A stretch of 8,315 nucleotides of DNA from Nioella sp964229645. Lineage in GTDB: Bacteria; Pseudomonadota; Alphaproteobacteria; Rhodobacterales; Rhodobacteraceae. The translations under genes and the position numbers were made by a program. Location of the stretch: the NCBI RefSeq assembly GCF_964229645.1, contig NZ_CAXREX010000252.1, forward strand, positions 1 to 8,315, given 5' to 3'. The notes below the pieces were generated by a model. It ran no database searches and was not told where the DNA came from. It saw nothing but the letters and a program-made list of their open reading frames with translations. Positions 1 through 6,548 of this stretch are shown here, piece after piece. The first letter of the stretch is position 1. Each line of letters begins with the position of its first letter.

Positions 1-1
1 G

Positions 2-550
2 ATCACTGCCCGCAATCGTGCGAATGCGCAGAAGAGCACGGGGCCGAAGACGGCGGAGGGCAAGGCCATTGTGGCAGGGAATGCGCGCCAACACGGCGCC
101 ACGGCCAGACCCGACCCCAGGAGCGTGGCCGCCTGGCTGGCCATCATTCTAGACCGGCCCGAGATTACGCCTGGAGACCTCCTGCCTGGGGACGACGCGG
201 GGTACCGGGCACTGGCCCTGGCCGAGGCGGAGGTGCGCGTGGTGGCGACGGAGGCGGCGCTGAGGGAGTTCGAGGCAGGCAGTGACGAGCCCAGCGAGGC
301 CCTGCAGGAGCTCAGGCGCTGCAAGGAATTGATTGCGCACGAACTCCGTCAGGATGGTGTGACGGGTAGGGAGAAATTATCGGGCCTGGCACTGCTGGGC
401 CGCATCGTAAAGTTTGAGAGGGACGAGACGGTGGAGCGCGGCAGGCGGCACCGCCTGCTGAGTCGCTACGTGCGAGAGGCCCGATCGGAGAGGAGGAAGG
501 CCTTCGCTGCGTGGGCCCTGGCCAGGGGGGACACACGCAAGGCCGCGTAA
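2..550 (+). CDS. STGPKT-motif hypothetical protein, 5' end cut by the window
   Basis: The reading frame is open from the left edge to a TAA at 548-550, giving at least 182 residues. The GTG at 71 is not the natural start, because the residues before it (RNRANAQKSTGPKTAEGKA) are the hallmark of a widespread family of short uncharacterised bacterial proteins. In that family the motif is followed by a variant of N-A-x-x-H-G-x-T-A, seen here as NARQHGATA. The rest is rich in Glu, Arg and Ala and predicted helical, with no signal peptide or membrane segment. No biochemical function is known to me. Arginine is often coded by AGG, including two in a row near the 3' end, and GAG and GGG are common. 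The other genes in the window rarely use AGG, which suggests horizontal origin. The true start lies upstream of the window. Confidence 0.75.
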   Translation: MTARNRANAQKSTGPKTAEGKAIVAGNARQHGATARPDPRSVAAWLAIILDRPEITPGDLLPGDDAGYRALALAEAEVRVVATEAALREFEAGSDEPSEALQELRRCKELIAHELRQDGVTGREKLSGLALLGRIVKFERDETVERGRRHRLLSRYVREARSERRKAFAAWALARGDTRKAA

Positions 551-668
551 TCCGCATAGGCCTGATTTCCCGAAACAAAGCCAAATACACCCATAGGTTG
601 CAAATCGCATTCAAGTAATTGAAACAAATTAATTTTTCAGAAATTTTCGCGTCCCAAATGCCTGATAA

Positions 669-785
669 TGCCCCACCTCGGCCGCATCTAAGACAGCCGC
701 CGAACGATGGCTTGTGCCGGATCGCCTCACCTTCAACGCCATCGCGAACAGGCTCGACCTCGTCGACGATATCGTCTTCGTCTGA
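669..785 (+). pseudogene. possible remnant of the 3' end of an unidentified gene
   Basis: One plus-strand frame is open from just after the adjacent stops at 663-668 to a TGA at 783-785. Within it, codons 711-782 carry C or G in the third position in about 21 of 24 cases, as in the real genes of this window. The encoded end, roughly WLVPDRLTFNAIANRLDLV followed by DDIVFV, reads like the end of a folded protein, not random translation. There is no ATG start or ribosome binding site in this frame. The simplest reading is a truncated leftover of a gene lost when the neighbouring segment rearranged. I do not recognise the family. It could also be chance coding bias in a short stretch. Confidence 0.33.
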
Positions 786-889
786 GGGGAAATCAGGCTT
801 AGCTCAACGATCTTCGCTTGGTTCTCGCCGTGCTTGCTTGCAGAATGCGACCCATAGGAATGAAGCGCCGGGAATAGCCGGTCACGGGC

Positions 890-896
890 AGAAGGA
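890..896 (+). promoter_or_regulatory. ribosome binding site of the UDP-glucose dehydrogenase gene
   Basis: AGAAGGA lies 8 bases before the ATG at 905. It fixes the start at the methionine that directly precedes the N-terminal nucleotide-binding strand. Confidence 0.7.
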
Positions 897-904
897 TTGG
901 TATC

Positions 905-2230
905 ATGCAGATCGCCATGATCGGAACAGGCTATGTCGGCCTTGTCTCTGGGGTGTGCCTTTCGGATTTCGGGCATGACGTGATCTGTGTCGATCGTGAC
1001 CCGCGTAAGATCGAGGCTTTGCAGGCAGGCAAGGTCCCCATCTACGAACCGGGGCTGGAACAATTGATGGCCCGGAACGTCGAGGCTGGGCGGCTGAGTT
1101 TCACCACCGAGCTTTCCGAAGCCGTGGCTGGCGCAGAGGCCGTCTTCATTGCCGTCGGCACCCCAACCCGGCGAGGGGATGGGCATGCCGATCTGAGCTA
1201 CGTGATGGCCGCGGCAGAAGACGTGGCAAAAGCCCTGAACGGGTTCACGGTCGTGGTGACGAAATCGACCGTTCCCGTGGGAACCAACCGAAAGGTCAAG
1301 CAGACCATTGCCAAGACCAACCCAGATGCCGACTTCGAAGTTGCCTCTAATCCGGAGTTCCTGCGCGAAGGGGCGGCGATCGACGATTTCATGAAGCCCG
1401 ACAGGGTGGTCGTCGGCGTTCAGTCCCAACGGGCCGCCGAGGTGATGCAGGACATCTACCGTCCGCTCTACCTGCGCGATTTCCCCATCGTCACCACCGA
1501 CCTCGAAAGCGCAGAGATGATCAAGTACGCGGCAAATGCGTTCCTTGCCACCAAGATCACCTTCATCAACGAGATCGCAGCACTCTGTGAACGCGTCGGG
1601 GCGGATGTGAAGGAAGTGGCCAAGGGCATGGGGCTCGATGGGCGCATCGGCAAGCTCTTCCTTCATGCCGGCCCCGGCTATGGTGGATCATGCTTTCCCA
1701 AGGACACGTCCGCGCTCGCCCGGATCGGGCAGGATCACGCGGTGCCGCAAAACATCGTGGAAACCGTCATGCGGGTGAATGACGGCGTCAAGACGCGCAT
1801 GGTCGAAAAACTGCGAGATCTTTGTGATGGCACCTTCAACGGCAAGACCGTGGCCGTTCTGGGCGTCACCTTCAAACCCAACACCGATGACATGCGTGAT
1901 GCCCCGTCGCTCACGATCGTGCCTGCTCTTGTTGGCGGTGGCGCGAAAGTGCGCGTCGTGGACCCACAAGGCAAACGAGAAGGCGAGGCGCTCTTGCCCG
2001 GGGTCAACTGGCATGACGATCCCTACAAGGCCGCCAACAAGGCCGATCTTCTGGTCATTCTCACCGAATGGAACGAGTTCCGCGCGCTCGACCTGCCGAA
2101 GCTCGCCAAGCGTATGGCCACCCCGCGCATGGCGGACCTGCGCAATATCTATTCCGCCAGGGACGCCCGCAAGGCAGGGTTCGAGGCGTATGAGTCCGTC
2201 GGGCGCAAATCGATGGACAACAACCACTGA
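905..2230 (+). CDS. ugd: UDP-glucose 6-dehydrogenase
   Basis: The enzyme oxidises UDP-glucose to UDP-glucuronate in the cytoplasm with two NAD+, supplying precursors for exopolysaccharide, capsule or glycolipids. The 441-residue length is typical of the bacterial single-polypeptide family. The N-terminal Rossmann domain has GTGYVG at residues 7-12 and Asp30 at the end of the second strand. VGTPT is at 84-88 and NPEFLREG at 149-156. The central helix with Lys207 and Asn211 (EMIKYAANAFLATK) precedes the catalytic loop GPGYGGSCFPKD at 256-267, with nucleophile Cys263 and Asp267. The C-terminal UDP-binding domain (about 312-430) begins NGKTVAVLGVTFKPNTDDMR. All key residues are present. It stands alone, with no glycosyltransferase or other polysaccharide genes beside it in this window, and a terminator follows directly. 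The family also contains UDP-mannose/GlcNAc dehydrogenases, but the motifs fit Ugd best. Other names in use include rkpK, udg and tuaD. Confidence 0.95.
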   Translation: MQIAMIGTGYVGLVSGVCLSDFGHDVICVDRDPRKIEALQAGKVPIYEPGLEQLMARNVEAGRLSFTTELSEAVAGAEAVFIAVGTPTRRGDGHADLSYVMAAAEDVAKALNGFTVVVTKSTVPVGTNRKVKQTIAKTNPDADFEVASNPEFLREGAAIDDFMKPDRVVVGVQSQRAAEVMQDIYRPLYLRDFPIVTTDLESAEMIKYAANAFLATKITFINEIAALCERVGADVKEVAKGMGLDGRIGKLFLHAGPGYGGSCFPKDTSALARIGQDHAVPQNIVETVMRVNDGVKTRMVEKLRDLCDGTFNGKTVAVLGVTFKPNTDDMRDAPSLTIVPALVGGGAKVRVVDPQGKREGEALLPGVNWHDDPYKAANKADLLVILTEWNEFRALDLPKLAKRMATPRMADLRNIYSARDARKAGFEAYESVGRKSMDNNH

Positions 2231-2236
2231 TCCAAG

Positions 2237-2268
2237 AAAAAACCCGGCGCAGAACGCCGGGTTTTTTT
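2237..2268. terminator. bidirectional Rho-independent terminator
   Basis: CCCGGCG (2243-2249) and CGCCGGG (2255-2261) form a perfect 7-bp GC stem around a 5-base loop. Six A residues precede it and seven T residues follow, so it carries a U-tract in either direction. On the plus strand it ends the ugd transcript 6 bases after the stop codon. On the minus strand it lies just beyond the CCA end of the tRNA. Confidence 0.93.
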
Positions 2269-2272
2269 GTGG

Positions 2273-2348
2273 TGGCAGGGGCGGCAGGGCTCGAACCCGC
2301 GGCCTGCGGATTTGGAATCCGCTGCTCTACCAACTGAGCTACACCCCT
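2273..2348 (-). tRNA. tRNA-Trp (anticodon CCA)
   Basis: The reverse strand folds into a complete 76-nt cloverleaf. The 7-bp acceptor stem AGGGGTG/CGCCCCT has one G-U pair, the discriminator base is G, and CCA is encoded at 2273-2275. The D arm contains AGCTCAGTTGGTAGAGCA, the anticodon stem is GCGGA/TCCGC with loop TTCCAAA, and the T arm includes GGTTCGAGCCC. The anticodon CCA is at 2313-2315 and reads UGG (Trp). The tRNA starts 37 bases after the antiporter stop codon on the same strand, so it may share that transcript. A TTGATT at the antiporter stop codon could instead be part of a dedicated promoter, but its -10 partner (TAACCG, 17 bases later) is weak. Confidence 0.97.
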
Positions 2349-2385
2349 GTACCGAGGCATCGGTTACGCGATCGCAGAGGGGGAA

Positions 2386-3576
2386 TCAAGGCCCGTTTGA
2401 CGGCGGATCCCCGCTTTCTGCCCGCGCGACCCGGCGCAACGCGAAGAGGGTCGCGGGCGGGCCAAGCAACTCGAAAGCAACCGTGGTGCCGATGGTCAAC
2501 GTGATGATGGTTTCCCCCCATTCGGGAAAGCTCTCTGCCGCAACCAGTGCCATCCCGATCGCCACCCCTGCCTGGGGCAGCAGGGCCACGCCAAACCAGT
2601 TGCGCTCGGCCGCGTTCTCGCCCCCCAAGCGCGCCCCGATCCAGCCCCCGACAAGGCGCGACAGGATCCGCAGAATGAAATAGGCCGCGCCGATCAGGCC
2701 CATCTGCGCCAGGTGCCCAAGTTCAAGGGATACACCCGCCAGCAGGAAGAACAGGACCATGAAGGGCCAGCGCGCGTTTTCAATCTCGTGAAAGGCAGAC
2801 CGGTGGTGGCGCGCGAAATTGACGATGATTGCGCCGGCAGTCATCCCGGCCAGAAGGTAGGAAACCCCCATCCAGACAGACAGGCCAGCGGTCAGAAAGA
2901 CAAGGCCGAGCGCCTCGGTCTGCAGGGGCTCTCCCGGTTTGATCCGACCCGTCAGGAAGGCCCCCGGGACCCCCACCACCAGCCCCAGCAACAGCGCCCC
3001 GCCGATTTCCCGCAACGCCTCCAGGAAGACACCCGCCTGCGGTTCCCCGTACAGCTGCCCGGCGGCAATCGCAGCCAGGCTGAAGGCCATGAGACCCCAG
3101 GCATCATCCACAGCCACGATACCACGCAGCTTGTCCGGAAACGGCCCGGTCATCCCCGATTGGCGGATCGTGTCCTCGGTCGCGGCGGGCGCAGTGGCGG
3201 TGGCAATGGCCCCCAGGACCAGGGCGAGCCCAAGCGGCACACCCACGGCCACCAGTCCCGCGGTCACCACGGCCAGCGTCACGACAACGATGCTGACCGA
3301 GATGATCACGATCTCGGACCCATGCGCTGCGAGATTCCGGCGTGTCAGAGCCCCACCGAGCAGGAACGCCACCATCGTCAGAGCCGCAACAGACAGGAAT
3401 TCGTACCAATGCTCGGCCTCATTGGGCACAAGGTCCAGGCCCGAGCGGCCGACCAGCACCCCTGCCAGCAGAAGCAGCGTCACGCGCGGCAACCGAGTGC
3501 GCCGCCCCAACTGGTCGGCAGCAAGGCCGATCAGGAAAAGGGCCCCGAGGGTCAGGAAGACGAGATCGAGTCGCAT
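2386..3576 (-). CDS. CPA2-type cation/proton antiporter
   Basis: The 396-residue protein is almost entirely hydrophobic segments, about 11-13 membrane helices, and belongs to the monovalent cation:proton antiporter family. It exchanges Na+ or K+ for H+ across the inner membrane. The paired aspartates Asp157-Asp158 in GIVAVDDAWGL match the ion-binding DD of electrogenic members. The unwound-helix motif appears as TATAPAAT at 126-133. A conserved late helix reads FGVALLPQAGVAIG at 328-341, and arginines Arg303 and Arg307 lie in or near the preceding helix. The protein ends soon after the last helix, so the C-terminal RCK/TrkA-N domain of KefB/KefC is absent. That argues against a glutathione-gated K+ efflux role. 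The ATG at 3576 has no clear Shine-Dalgarno sequence. The gene diverges from the acyltransferase gene across 114 bases. Substrate ion is not determined. Confidence 0.88.
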   Translation of the reverse strand: MRLDLVFLTLGALFLIGLAADQLGRRTRLPRVTLLLLAGVLVGRSGLDLVPNEAEHWYEFLSVAALTMVAFLLGGALTRRNLAAHGSEIVIISVSIVVVTLAVVTAGLVAVGVPLGLALVLGAIATATAPAATEDTIRQSGMTGPFPDKLRGIVAVDDAWGLMAFSLAAIAAGQLYGEPQAGVFLEALREIGGALLLGLVVGVPGAFLTGRIKPGEPLQTEALGLVFLTAGLSVWMGVSYLLAGMTAGAIIVNFARHHRSAFHEIENARWPFMVLFFLLAGVSLELGHLAQMGLIGAAYFILRILSRLVGGWIGARLGGENAAERNWFGVALLPQAGVAIGMALVAAESFPEWGETIITLTIGTTVAFELLGPPATLFALRRVARAESGDPPSNGP

Positions 3577-3629
3577 GGGACCAATCTACCGCGCCTTGGG
3601 GTTTTCTCCAGCAGACTCCGCGCCAAAGA

Positions 3630-3657
3630 TTGACGCGCCGTGCCTGTCCGTTAAACC
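3630..3657 (+). promoter_or_regulatory. candidate sigma-70 promoter of the DUF374 acyltransferase gene
   Basis: TTGACG (3630-3635) and TAAACC (3652-3657) are separated by 16 bases in the short divergent intergenic region. The predicted transcript would begin near 3664, leaving a leader of about 27 bases before the TTG at 3691. The -35 is good and the -10 is poor. Confidence 0.35.
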
Positions 3658-3690
3658 GCTGCGAAAGAAATCGACAAACCCGGGCAACCC

Positions 3691-4374
3691 TTGACCCTTC
3701 GCAGACGGATAGCAGACCACCCCGCCGTCCTGGCCTTCGCCTCCCGGCTTCTGTCGGGCTGGATGCGACTGGTCTATCGCACCTCGCGCATATCGCTCGA
3801 TGGGTGGGACGAGGTCGAGCGCCTTGTGGAACGGCATGGCGCGGTCATTCTGGTCGTCTGGCATCAGCGGCTCATGATGACGCCCTATTGCTTCGGGAAT
3901 GGCCGCTTCGCCATCCGCAGTCTGACGTCGACAGGACGGCCGGGCCGTATCGCGGGGATGATGCATGAACGCTTCGGCATTCACACGATCCCGATGCCGC
4001 GTGGCACCATTGGCGTGGCCGAGACCCGGACGGTGATTTCCGGCTTGCGGGAGGGATGCTCGATCGGGATCGCGGCGGATGGTCCGCGCGGCCCGGTGTT
4101 CGAGGTCAAGGAAACCCCGATCAAATGGGCCCGTGCCACACAGGTGCCCGTCGTGTGTTTCGCCTTCTCGTGCCGCCGCTATTGGACCCTGCCCACCTGG
4201 GACAAGCTGATGCTGCCACGCCTTTTCAACCGCTGCACGCTGGTGTGGCGCATCTGGGACACCGAGGTGCCCAAGCGGCTCAGCGCCGAAGAGACGACCG
4301 CCCTTTCCGAGGCGCTGAAGCAGGCGTTGGACTCTGTCACGGCAGCAGCTGACCGCGCGGTTGCGCAGGGCTGA
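3691..4374 (+). CDS. DUF374 lysophospholipid acyltransferase-like protein, TTG start
   Basis: The 227-residue protein resembles the short DUF374 branch of the glycerolipid acyltransferase (PlsC-like) superfamily, found widely in Alphaproteobacteria. VILVVWHQRLMM at 52-63 supplies the putative catalytic His58. The superfamily's substrate-binding motif corresponds to AADGPRGP at 128-135. An amphipathic N-terminus (residues 11-30) probably contacts the inner membrane, and there is no cleavable signal peptide. The expected role is acyl transfer onto a lysolipid or lipid A-like acceptor, but no substrate is proven for DUF374. The frame has no ATG before codon 25. Upstream stops at 3631-3633 and 3652-3654 limit it, and the TTG at 3691 gives the N-terminus expected for this family, although its ribosome binding site is poor. 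The stop lies 22 bases from the stop of the convergent small gene. Confidence 0.82.
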   Translation: MTLRRRIADHPAVLAFASRLLSGWMRLVYRTSRISLDGWDEVERLVERHGAVILVVWHQRLMMTPYCFGNGRFAIRSLTSTGRPGRIAGMMHERFGIHTIPMPRGTIGVAETRTVISGLREGCSIGIAADGPRGPVFEVKETPIKWARATQVPVVCFAFSCRRYWTLPTWDKLMLPRLFNRCTLVWRIWDTEVPKRLSAEETTALSEALKQALDSVTAAADRAVAQG

Positions 4375-4396
4375 GCGCGGCCGGGAAGACTGGGCA

Positions 4397-4681
4397 TCAG
4401 CGGAAGGTCAGGTTCCGCCCGAAGAGAAGCACATCAAGCCCTCCGATGATCGAGCGCACTTCGCCCCGGATCTCCGAAAAGCTGGAATCGCGGTAAAGCG
4501 CGAGGTGCAGCGCCGCAAGCTGCGAGGTTTCCAGCGACCGCACATCGACACCCGTGATGTAGCGCGGCAATTCCCGCTCGACCGATCGGATCAGCTGTTC
4601 GTTCTGAACGGCTTGCCCCGTTGCCGCACCGCTCAGGGTCAGCAGGGCAAGGCAGGCGCAGAGTGCATTTCGAATACGCAT
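4397..4681 (-). CDS. small exported protein of unknown function
   Basis: The gene encodes 94 residues from the ATG at 4681. This start is preferred over an in-frame ATG 36 bases upstream, because AGGAAG (4691-4696) sits 9 bases before it and because the shorter form gives a clean signal peptide (MRIR, then a hydrophobic run to about residue 21, with likely cleavage near Ala24). The mature part of about 70 residues is charged and predicted helical. It contains RSVERELPRYITGVDVRSL followed by SQLAALHLAL, and ends in GGLDVLLFGRNLTFR. It has no lipobox and no cysteine in the mature part. I do not recognise a named domain; short periplasmic proteins of this look are common and uncharacterised in Rhodobacterales. 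It lies downstream of the acetyltransferase gene on the same strand, with a 103-base gap. Confidence 0.7.
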   Translation of the reverse strand: MRIRNALCACLALLTLSGAATGQAVQNEQLIRSVERELPRYITGVDVRSLETSQLAALHLALYRDSSFSEIRGEVRSIIGGLDVLLFGRNLTFR

Positions 4682-4784
4682 GAAGATGATCTTCCTGATG
4701 ATCCACAATGCTAGCACGGCGCAGGTTGGCAGGCCATTCCAACCAACGCTGCACCAAAGGCATGTCCCGTTTTCCGCCGATGCC

Positions 4785-5432
4785 CTATAGCGCGTCCAGC
4801 AGGGTGGGATCCCCGGAACACAAGGCCGTTTCCTGCGCCAGGATGCGCTCGATGGGCCAATCCCACCAGGCCAGTTCCAGCAGCCGTTCGATCACCTCGC
4901 GGCCAAAGCGGGCACGGCGCACGGTTCCGGGGTTTCCCGCCACGATGGAATATGGCGGCACCTCCCCCGCCACGACGGCCCCTGCCCCCACGATGCTCCC
5001 GCTACCGATCCGGGCGCCGGGCAATAGCTTTGCCCCCTGGCCCAGCCACACATCATGGCCGATGACGGTATCGGGGCCGGGTTCCGGCATAGAGGGGCGG
5101 CCACCCGAAGCGCCGCCATCGAAGATCGCAAACGGATAGCTGGTGAAGCCGTCATAGCGGTGATTGGCCGAGGAGGTGATGAATGTCACCCCGTCCGCGA
5201 TCTGGCAGAATTTTCCGATCACCAGCGTCTCGGGCGAGAACTCGAACAGATAGGGCGCCAGGTGTGCTGCCCAGTCTGCGGGCGGATGATGCGCACTGGC
5301 ATAGCTGTAATCACCCACCTGCCAGCGGGGATGCGTGATGGCCGGCTTGAGAAATACGGTGCCCTCATGCGCGCTGCCATCGGGCAGGCAAACAGGTGTT
5401 CGGGTTGCGGGATCTGGGAAGGAAACGGGCAT
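4785..5432 (-). CDS. CatB/VatD-type hexapeptide-repeat O-acetyltransferase
   Basis: The 215-residue protein belongs to the left-handed beta-helix acyltransferases of the xenobiotic acetyltransferase (CatB/VatD) branch. Members transfer acetyl from acetyl-CoA to a hydroxyl, as in chloramphenicol or streptogramin inactivation or in sugar acetylation. Hexapeptide-type repeats are visible in VIGKFCQIADGVTFI (71-85) and again at about 122-153 (TVIGHDVWLGQGAKLLPG and onward). The external loop carries SSANHRYDGF at 87-96, in which His91 corresponds to the catalytic base of the family. The C-terminal ELAWWDWPIERI at 186-197 is the conserved helix of this subfamily. It starts at the ATG at 5432 with GAAAGG 8 bases upstream. 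A chromosomal copy beside envelope genes is more likely to be a housekeeping or sugar acetyltransferase than a drug-resistance enzyme, and the substrate cannot be read from sequence. Confidence 0.85.
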   Translation of the reverse strand: MPVSFPDPATRTPVCLPDGSAHEGTVFLKPAITHPRWQVGDYSYASAHHPPADWAAHLAPYLFEFSPETLVIGKFCQIADGVTFITSSANHRYDGFTSYPFAIFDGGASGGRPSMPEPGPDTVIGHDVWLGQGAKLLPGARIGSGSIVGAGAVVAGEVPPYSIVAGNPGTVRRARFGREVIERLLELAWWDWPIERILAQETALCSGDPTLLDAL

Positions 5433-5470
5433 GGAAAAAGCCTTTCTCGTCTGAAATCGGGATACTCGGT

Positions 5471-5491
5471 TCAGATCGTGGCGTTGTCCAT
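5471..5491 (-). CDS. possible six-residue leader peptide MDNATI
   Basis: On the minus strand GGAGG stands 5 bases before an ATG at 5491, followed by five codons and TGA, and ends 38 bases upstream of the acetyltransferase start. The stop codon lies within one arm of an inverted repeat, TCTGAA/TTCAGA (5470-5475 and 5450-5455). The layout resembles a leader peptide, but it is very short and unsupported by homology. It could equally be a chance Shine-Dalgarno plus ATG. Confidence 0.2.
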   Translation of the reverse strand: MDNATI

Positions 5492-5536
5492 GTCACCCTC
5501 CATTGGTTCCCGGCACAGTATCGGGCAGTTACCCAA

Positions 5537-5561
5537 AAGAGAAGGCCGCCCGAAGGCGGCC
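5537..5561 (-). terminator. Rho-independent terminator after the outer-membrane protein gene
   Basis: GGCCGCC (5544-5550) and GGCGGCC (5555-5561) pair perfectly around the tetraloop CGAA (TTCG on the minus strand, a very stable loop). Reading on the minus strand the stem is followed by TTCTCTTTT. It lies 27 bases past the stop codon of the 5589-6440 gene. Confidence 0.88.
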
Positions 5562-5588
5562 CTGTCATGCATGGGGTGCAAGGCTGGC

Positions 5589-6440
5589 TCAGAGCCGTTG
5601 CAGCGGGATTCGCACGCCGAGGCTGAAAACCTGACGGGTGTTGTCGAAGGTCAGCGGGACAGTCGGGCTGCTATTGCCGTTGATGCTGGACGGTGGCACG
5701 GGATTGGCCCCGCCCGAGGCGGTTCCCAGATCGAAGTAACGCCAGGACGCTTCCAGGATGACCGGGTGACGGCCGGGACGGCTGACCTGCCAGGAGGCCC
5801 CCAGGCCCACGGACCAGGCGAACTCGATCTCGGTATTGCCTTCGAATGTCCGGAAGGGGCGGTTATCAGCCGGGTTTACGTTATTGACTGCGGGGCTGCC
5901 TGGGTTCGCCTCACGCGTCCAGTTGCCCACGTCGTTGATGGCAATCCCCAAACCGGCCACCACGAACGGCTGGAAAACCGAGTTGCTGCCGCGATGCTCC
6001 ATGGGCGCATAGAACAGGTTCGCCATGATCGTATCGGTGCTGATCGTCGCGGCAGAAATATCGGCGTGGTCGTTGCACGGGGTCAGATCGGACACCGCCA
6101 CACAGGGCCCGATCGCGTTAGCCGATCCGAAATGGGCAAAAGCTAGGTCTGCGCGAAACCCGTTTTGCCAGTCGAAGCCGACGGCCAGTTCGCCAAACCC
6201 GGTGTCCTCATCCATCAGGCCAAAGCTGATCGTCGGATCGCCTTGCCCGTTCTGCCAGCGGCCATTGTCATAGCTGTTGGCAGAAGTGCCGAGCGCGAAG
6301 CGCCCATAGGGGCCATAGGTCACGCTGGCTGTCTGGGTGCTGAAAGTTACCAGATCGCCGTCCTGCGCCACCGCCGGCATCGCCGCGCCGCACAGTGTCA
6401 GACCAAGAACCAGGCCAAGCCGATGAATGGATGCAAGCAT
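5589..6440 (-). CDS. outer-membrane beta-barrel protein
   Basis: The 283-residue precursor has a signal peptide (hydrophobic residues 8-20, cleavage after AVA at 23-25). The mature chain alternates hydrophobic and polar residues in strand-like blocks, for example FGELAVGFDWQNGFRADLAFAHFG (82-105, written in two parts: FGELAVGFDW and QNGFRADLAFAHFG), FQPFVVAGLGIAI (156-168) and EFAWSVGLGASW (206-217). Long polar loops separate them. Its end, QVFSLGVRIPLQRL, has the pattern of a barrel-assembly beta-signal, though the last residue is Leu instead of Phe. Cys113 and Cys122 lie close together in one loop and could form a disulfide. The size suits an 8- or 10-stranded barrel. No specific porin or receptor motif is seen, so the cargo is unknown. 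GGGGA precedes the ATG at 6440. The gene has its own promoter and terminator and so is probably a single-gene unit. Confidence 0.75.
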   Translation of the reverse strand: MLASIHRLGLVLGLTLCGAAMPAVAQDGDLVTFSTQTASVTYGPYGRFALGTSANSYDNGRWQNGQGDPTISFGLMDEDTGFGELAVGFDWQNGFRADLAFAHFGSANAIGPCVAVSDLTPCNDHADISAATISTDTIMANLFYAPMEHRGSNSVFQPFVVAGLGIAINDVGNWTREANPGSPAVNNVNPADNRPFRTFEGNTEIEFAWSVGLGASWQVSRPGRHPVILEASWRYFDLGTASGGANPVPPSSINGNSSPTVPLTFDNTRQVFSLGVRIPLQRL

Positions 6441-6469
6441 TTCACGTCCCCGTAATATCTCTAAAGACT

Positions 6470-6498
6470 TATTAATTTCGCTAACTTGCTAAGGTCAA
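6470..6498 (-). promoter_or_regulatory. sigma-70-type promoter of the outer-membrane protein gene
   Basis: On the minus strand TTGACC (6493-6498) and TTAATA (6470-6475) are separated by exactly 17 bases in an AT-rich stretch, about 30 bases before the ATG at 6440. The -35 box overlaps the outer end of the inverted repeat at 6497-6530, which could therefore act as an operator. Confidence 0.6.
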
Positions 6499-6530
6499 CT
6501 ATCGGACGCCATAAATCGCGCCCGATAGTT
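6497..6530. repeat. 13-bp inverted repeat between the paralogue gene and the outer-membrane protein promoter
   Basis: AACTATCGGACGC (6497-6509) faces GCGCCCGATAGTT (6518-6530) across an 8-base spacer, with one imperfect position. In minus-strand RNA that position becomes a G-U pair, giving an uninterrupted 13-bp stem. In plus-strand RNA it would be an A-C mismatch. The stem lies 18 bases after the stop codon at 6549. No T-tract follows it on the minus strand, so it is either a 3'-end stabilising or weak terminating hairpin, or a protein-binding operator for the adjacent promoter. Confidence 0.65.
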
Positions 6531-6548
6531 ATTTGCGTTGCCAAATTG

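Larger units (their letters stand above)
551..904. other. gene-free stretch before the UDP-glucose dehydrogenase gene
   Basis: No intact gene is visible here. Positions about 555-660 are clearly more AT-rich than the flanks, with runs such as AATTAATTTTT. The middle part (669-785) holds a coding-like fragment listed separately. No convincing promoter for the downstream gene was found: a TTGAAA at 619-624 has only a poor AATTTT 17 bases later, and a GATAAT at 664-669 lacks a matching -35. The octamer CCCATAGG occurs twice (near 590 and 851), probably by chance. Confidence 0.6.

Noticed and set aside
629..1666. Long minus-strand open frame opposite the ugd gene
   Set aside because: It is a shadow of ugd, which has full family motifs on the plus strand. 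The minus frame shows no known motif and no proper ribosome binding site.
2713..3633. Long plus-strand open frame opposite the antiporter gene
   Set aside because: Its translation is rich in Gln, His, Pro and Arg with no hydrophobic pattern, as expected for the complement of a membrane protein gene.
3586..3984. Minus-strand open frame of 132 codons over the start of the acyltransferase gene
   Set aside because: It overlaps the coding part with conserved WHQR motif on the other strand and shows no signal, domain or ribosome binding site.
4375..4396. Expected terminator between the convergent acyltransferase and small exported protein genes
   Set aside because: I see no GC-rich stem followed by a T-tract in the 22 bases or just beyond them.
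4724..4744. Inverted repeat GGTTGG/CCAACC after the acetyltransferase gene as a terminator
   Set aside because: The stem is only 6 bp with a 9-base loop and no T-tract on the minus strand.
5055..6146. Plus-strand open frame of 363 codons across the acetyltransferase and outer-membrane protein genes
   Set aside because: It spans two well-supported minus-strand genes and the terminator between them, and it has no recognisable domain.
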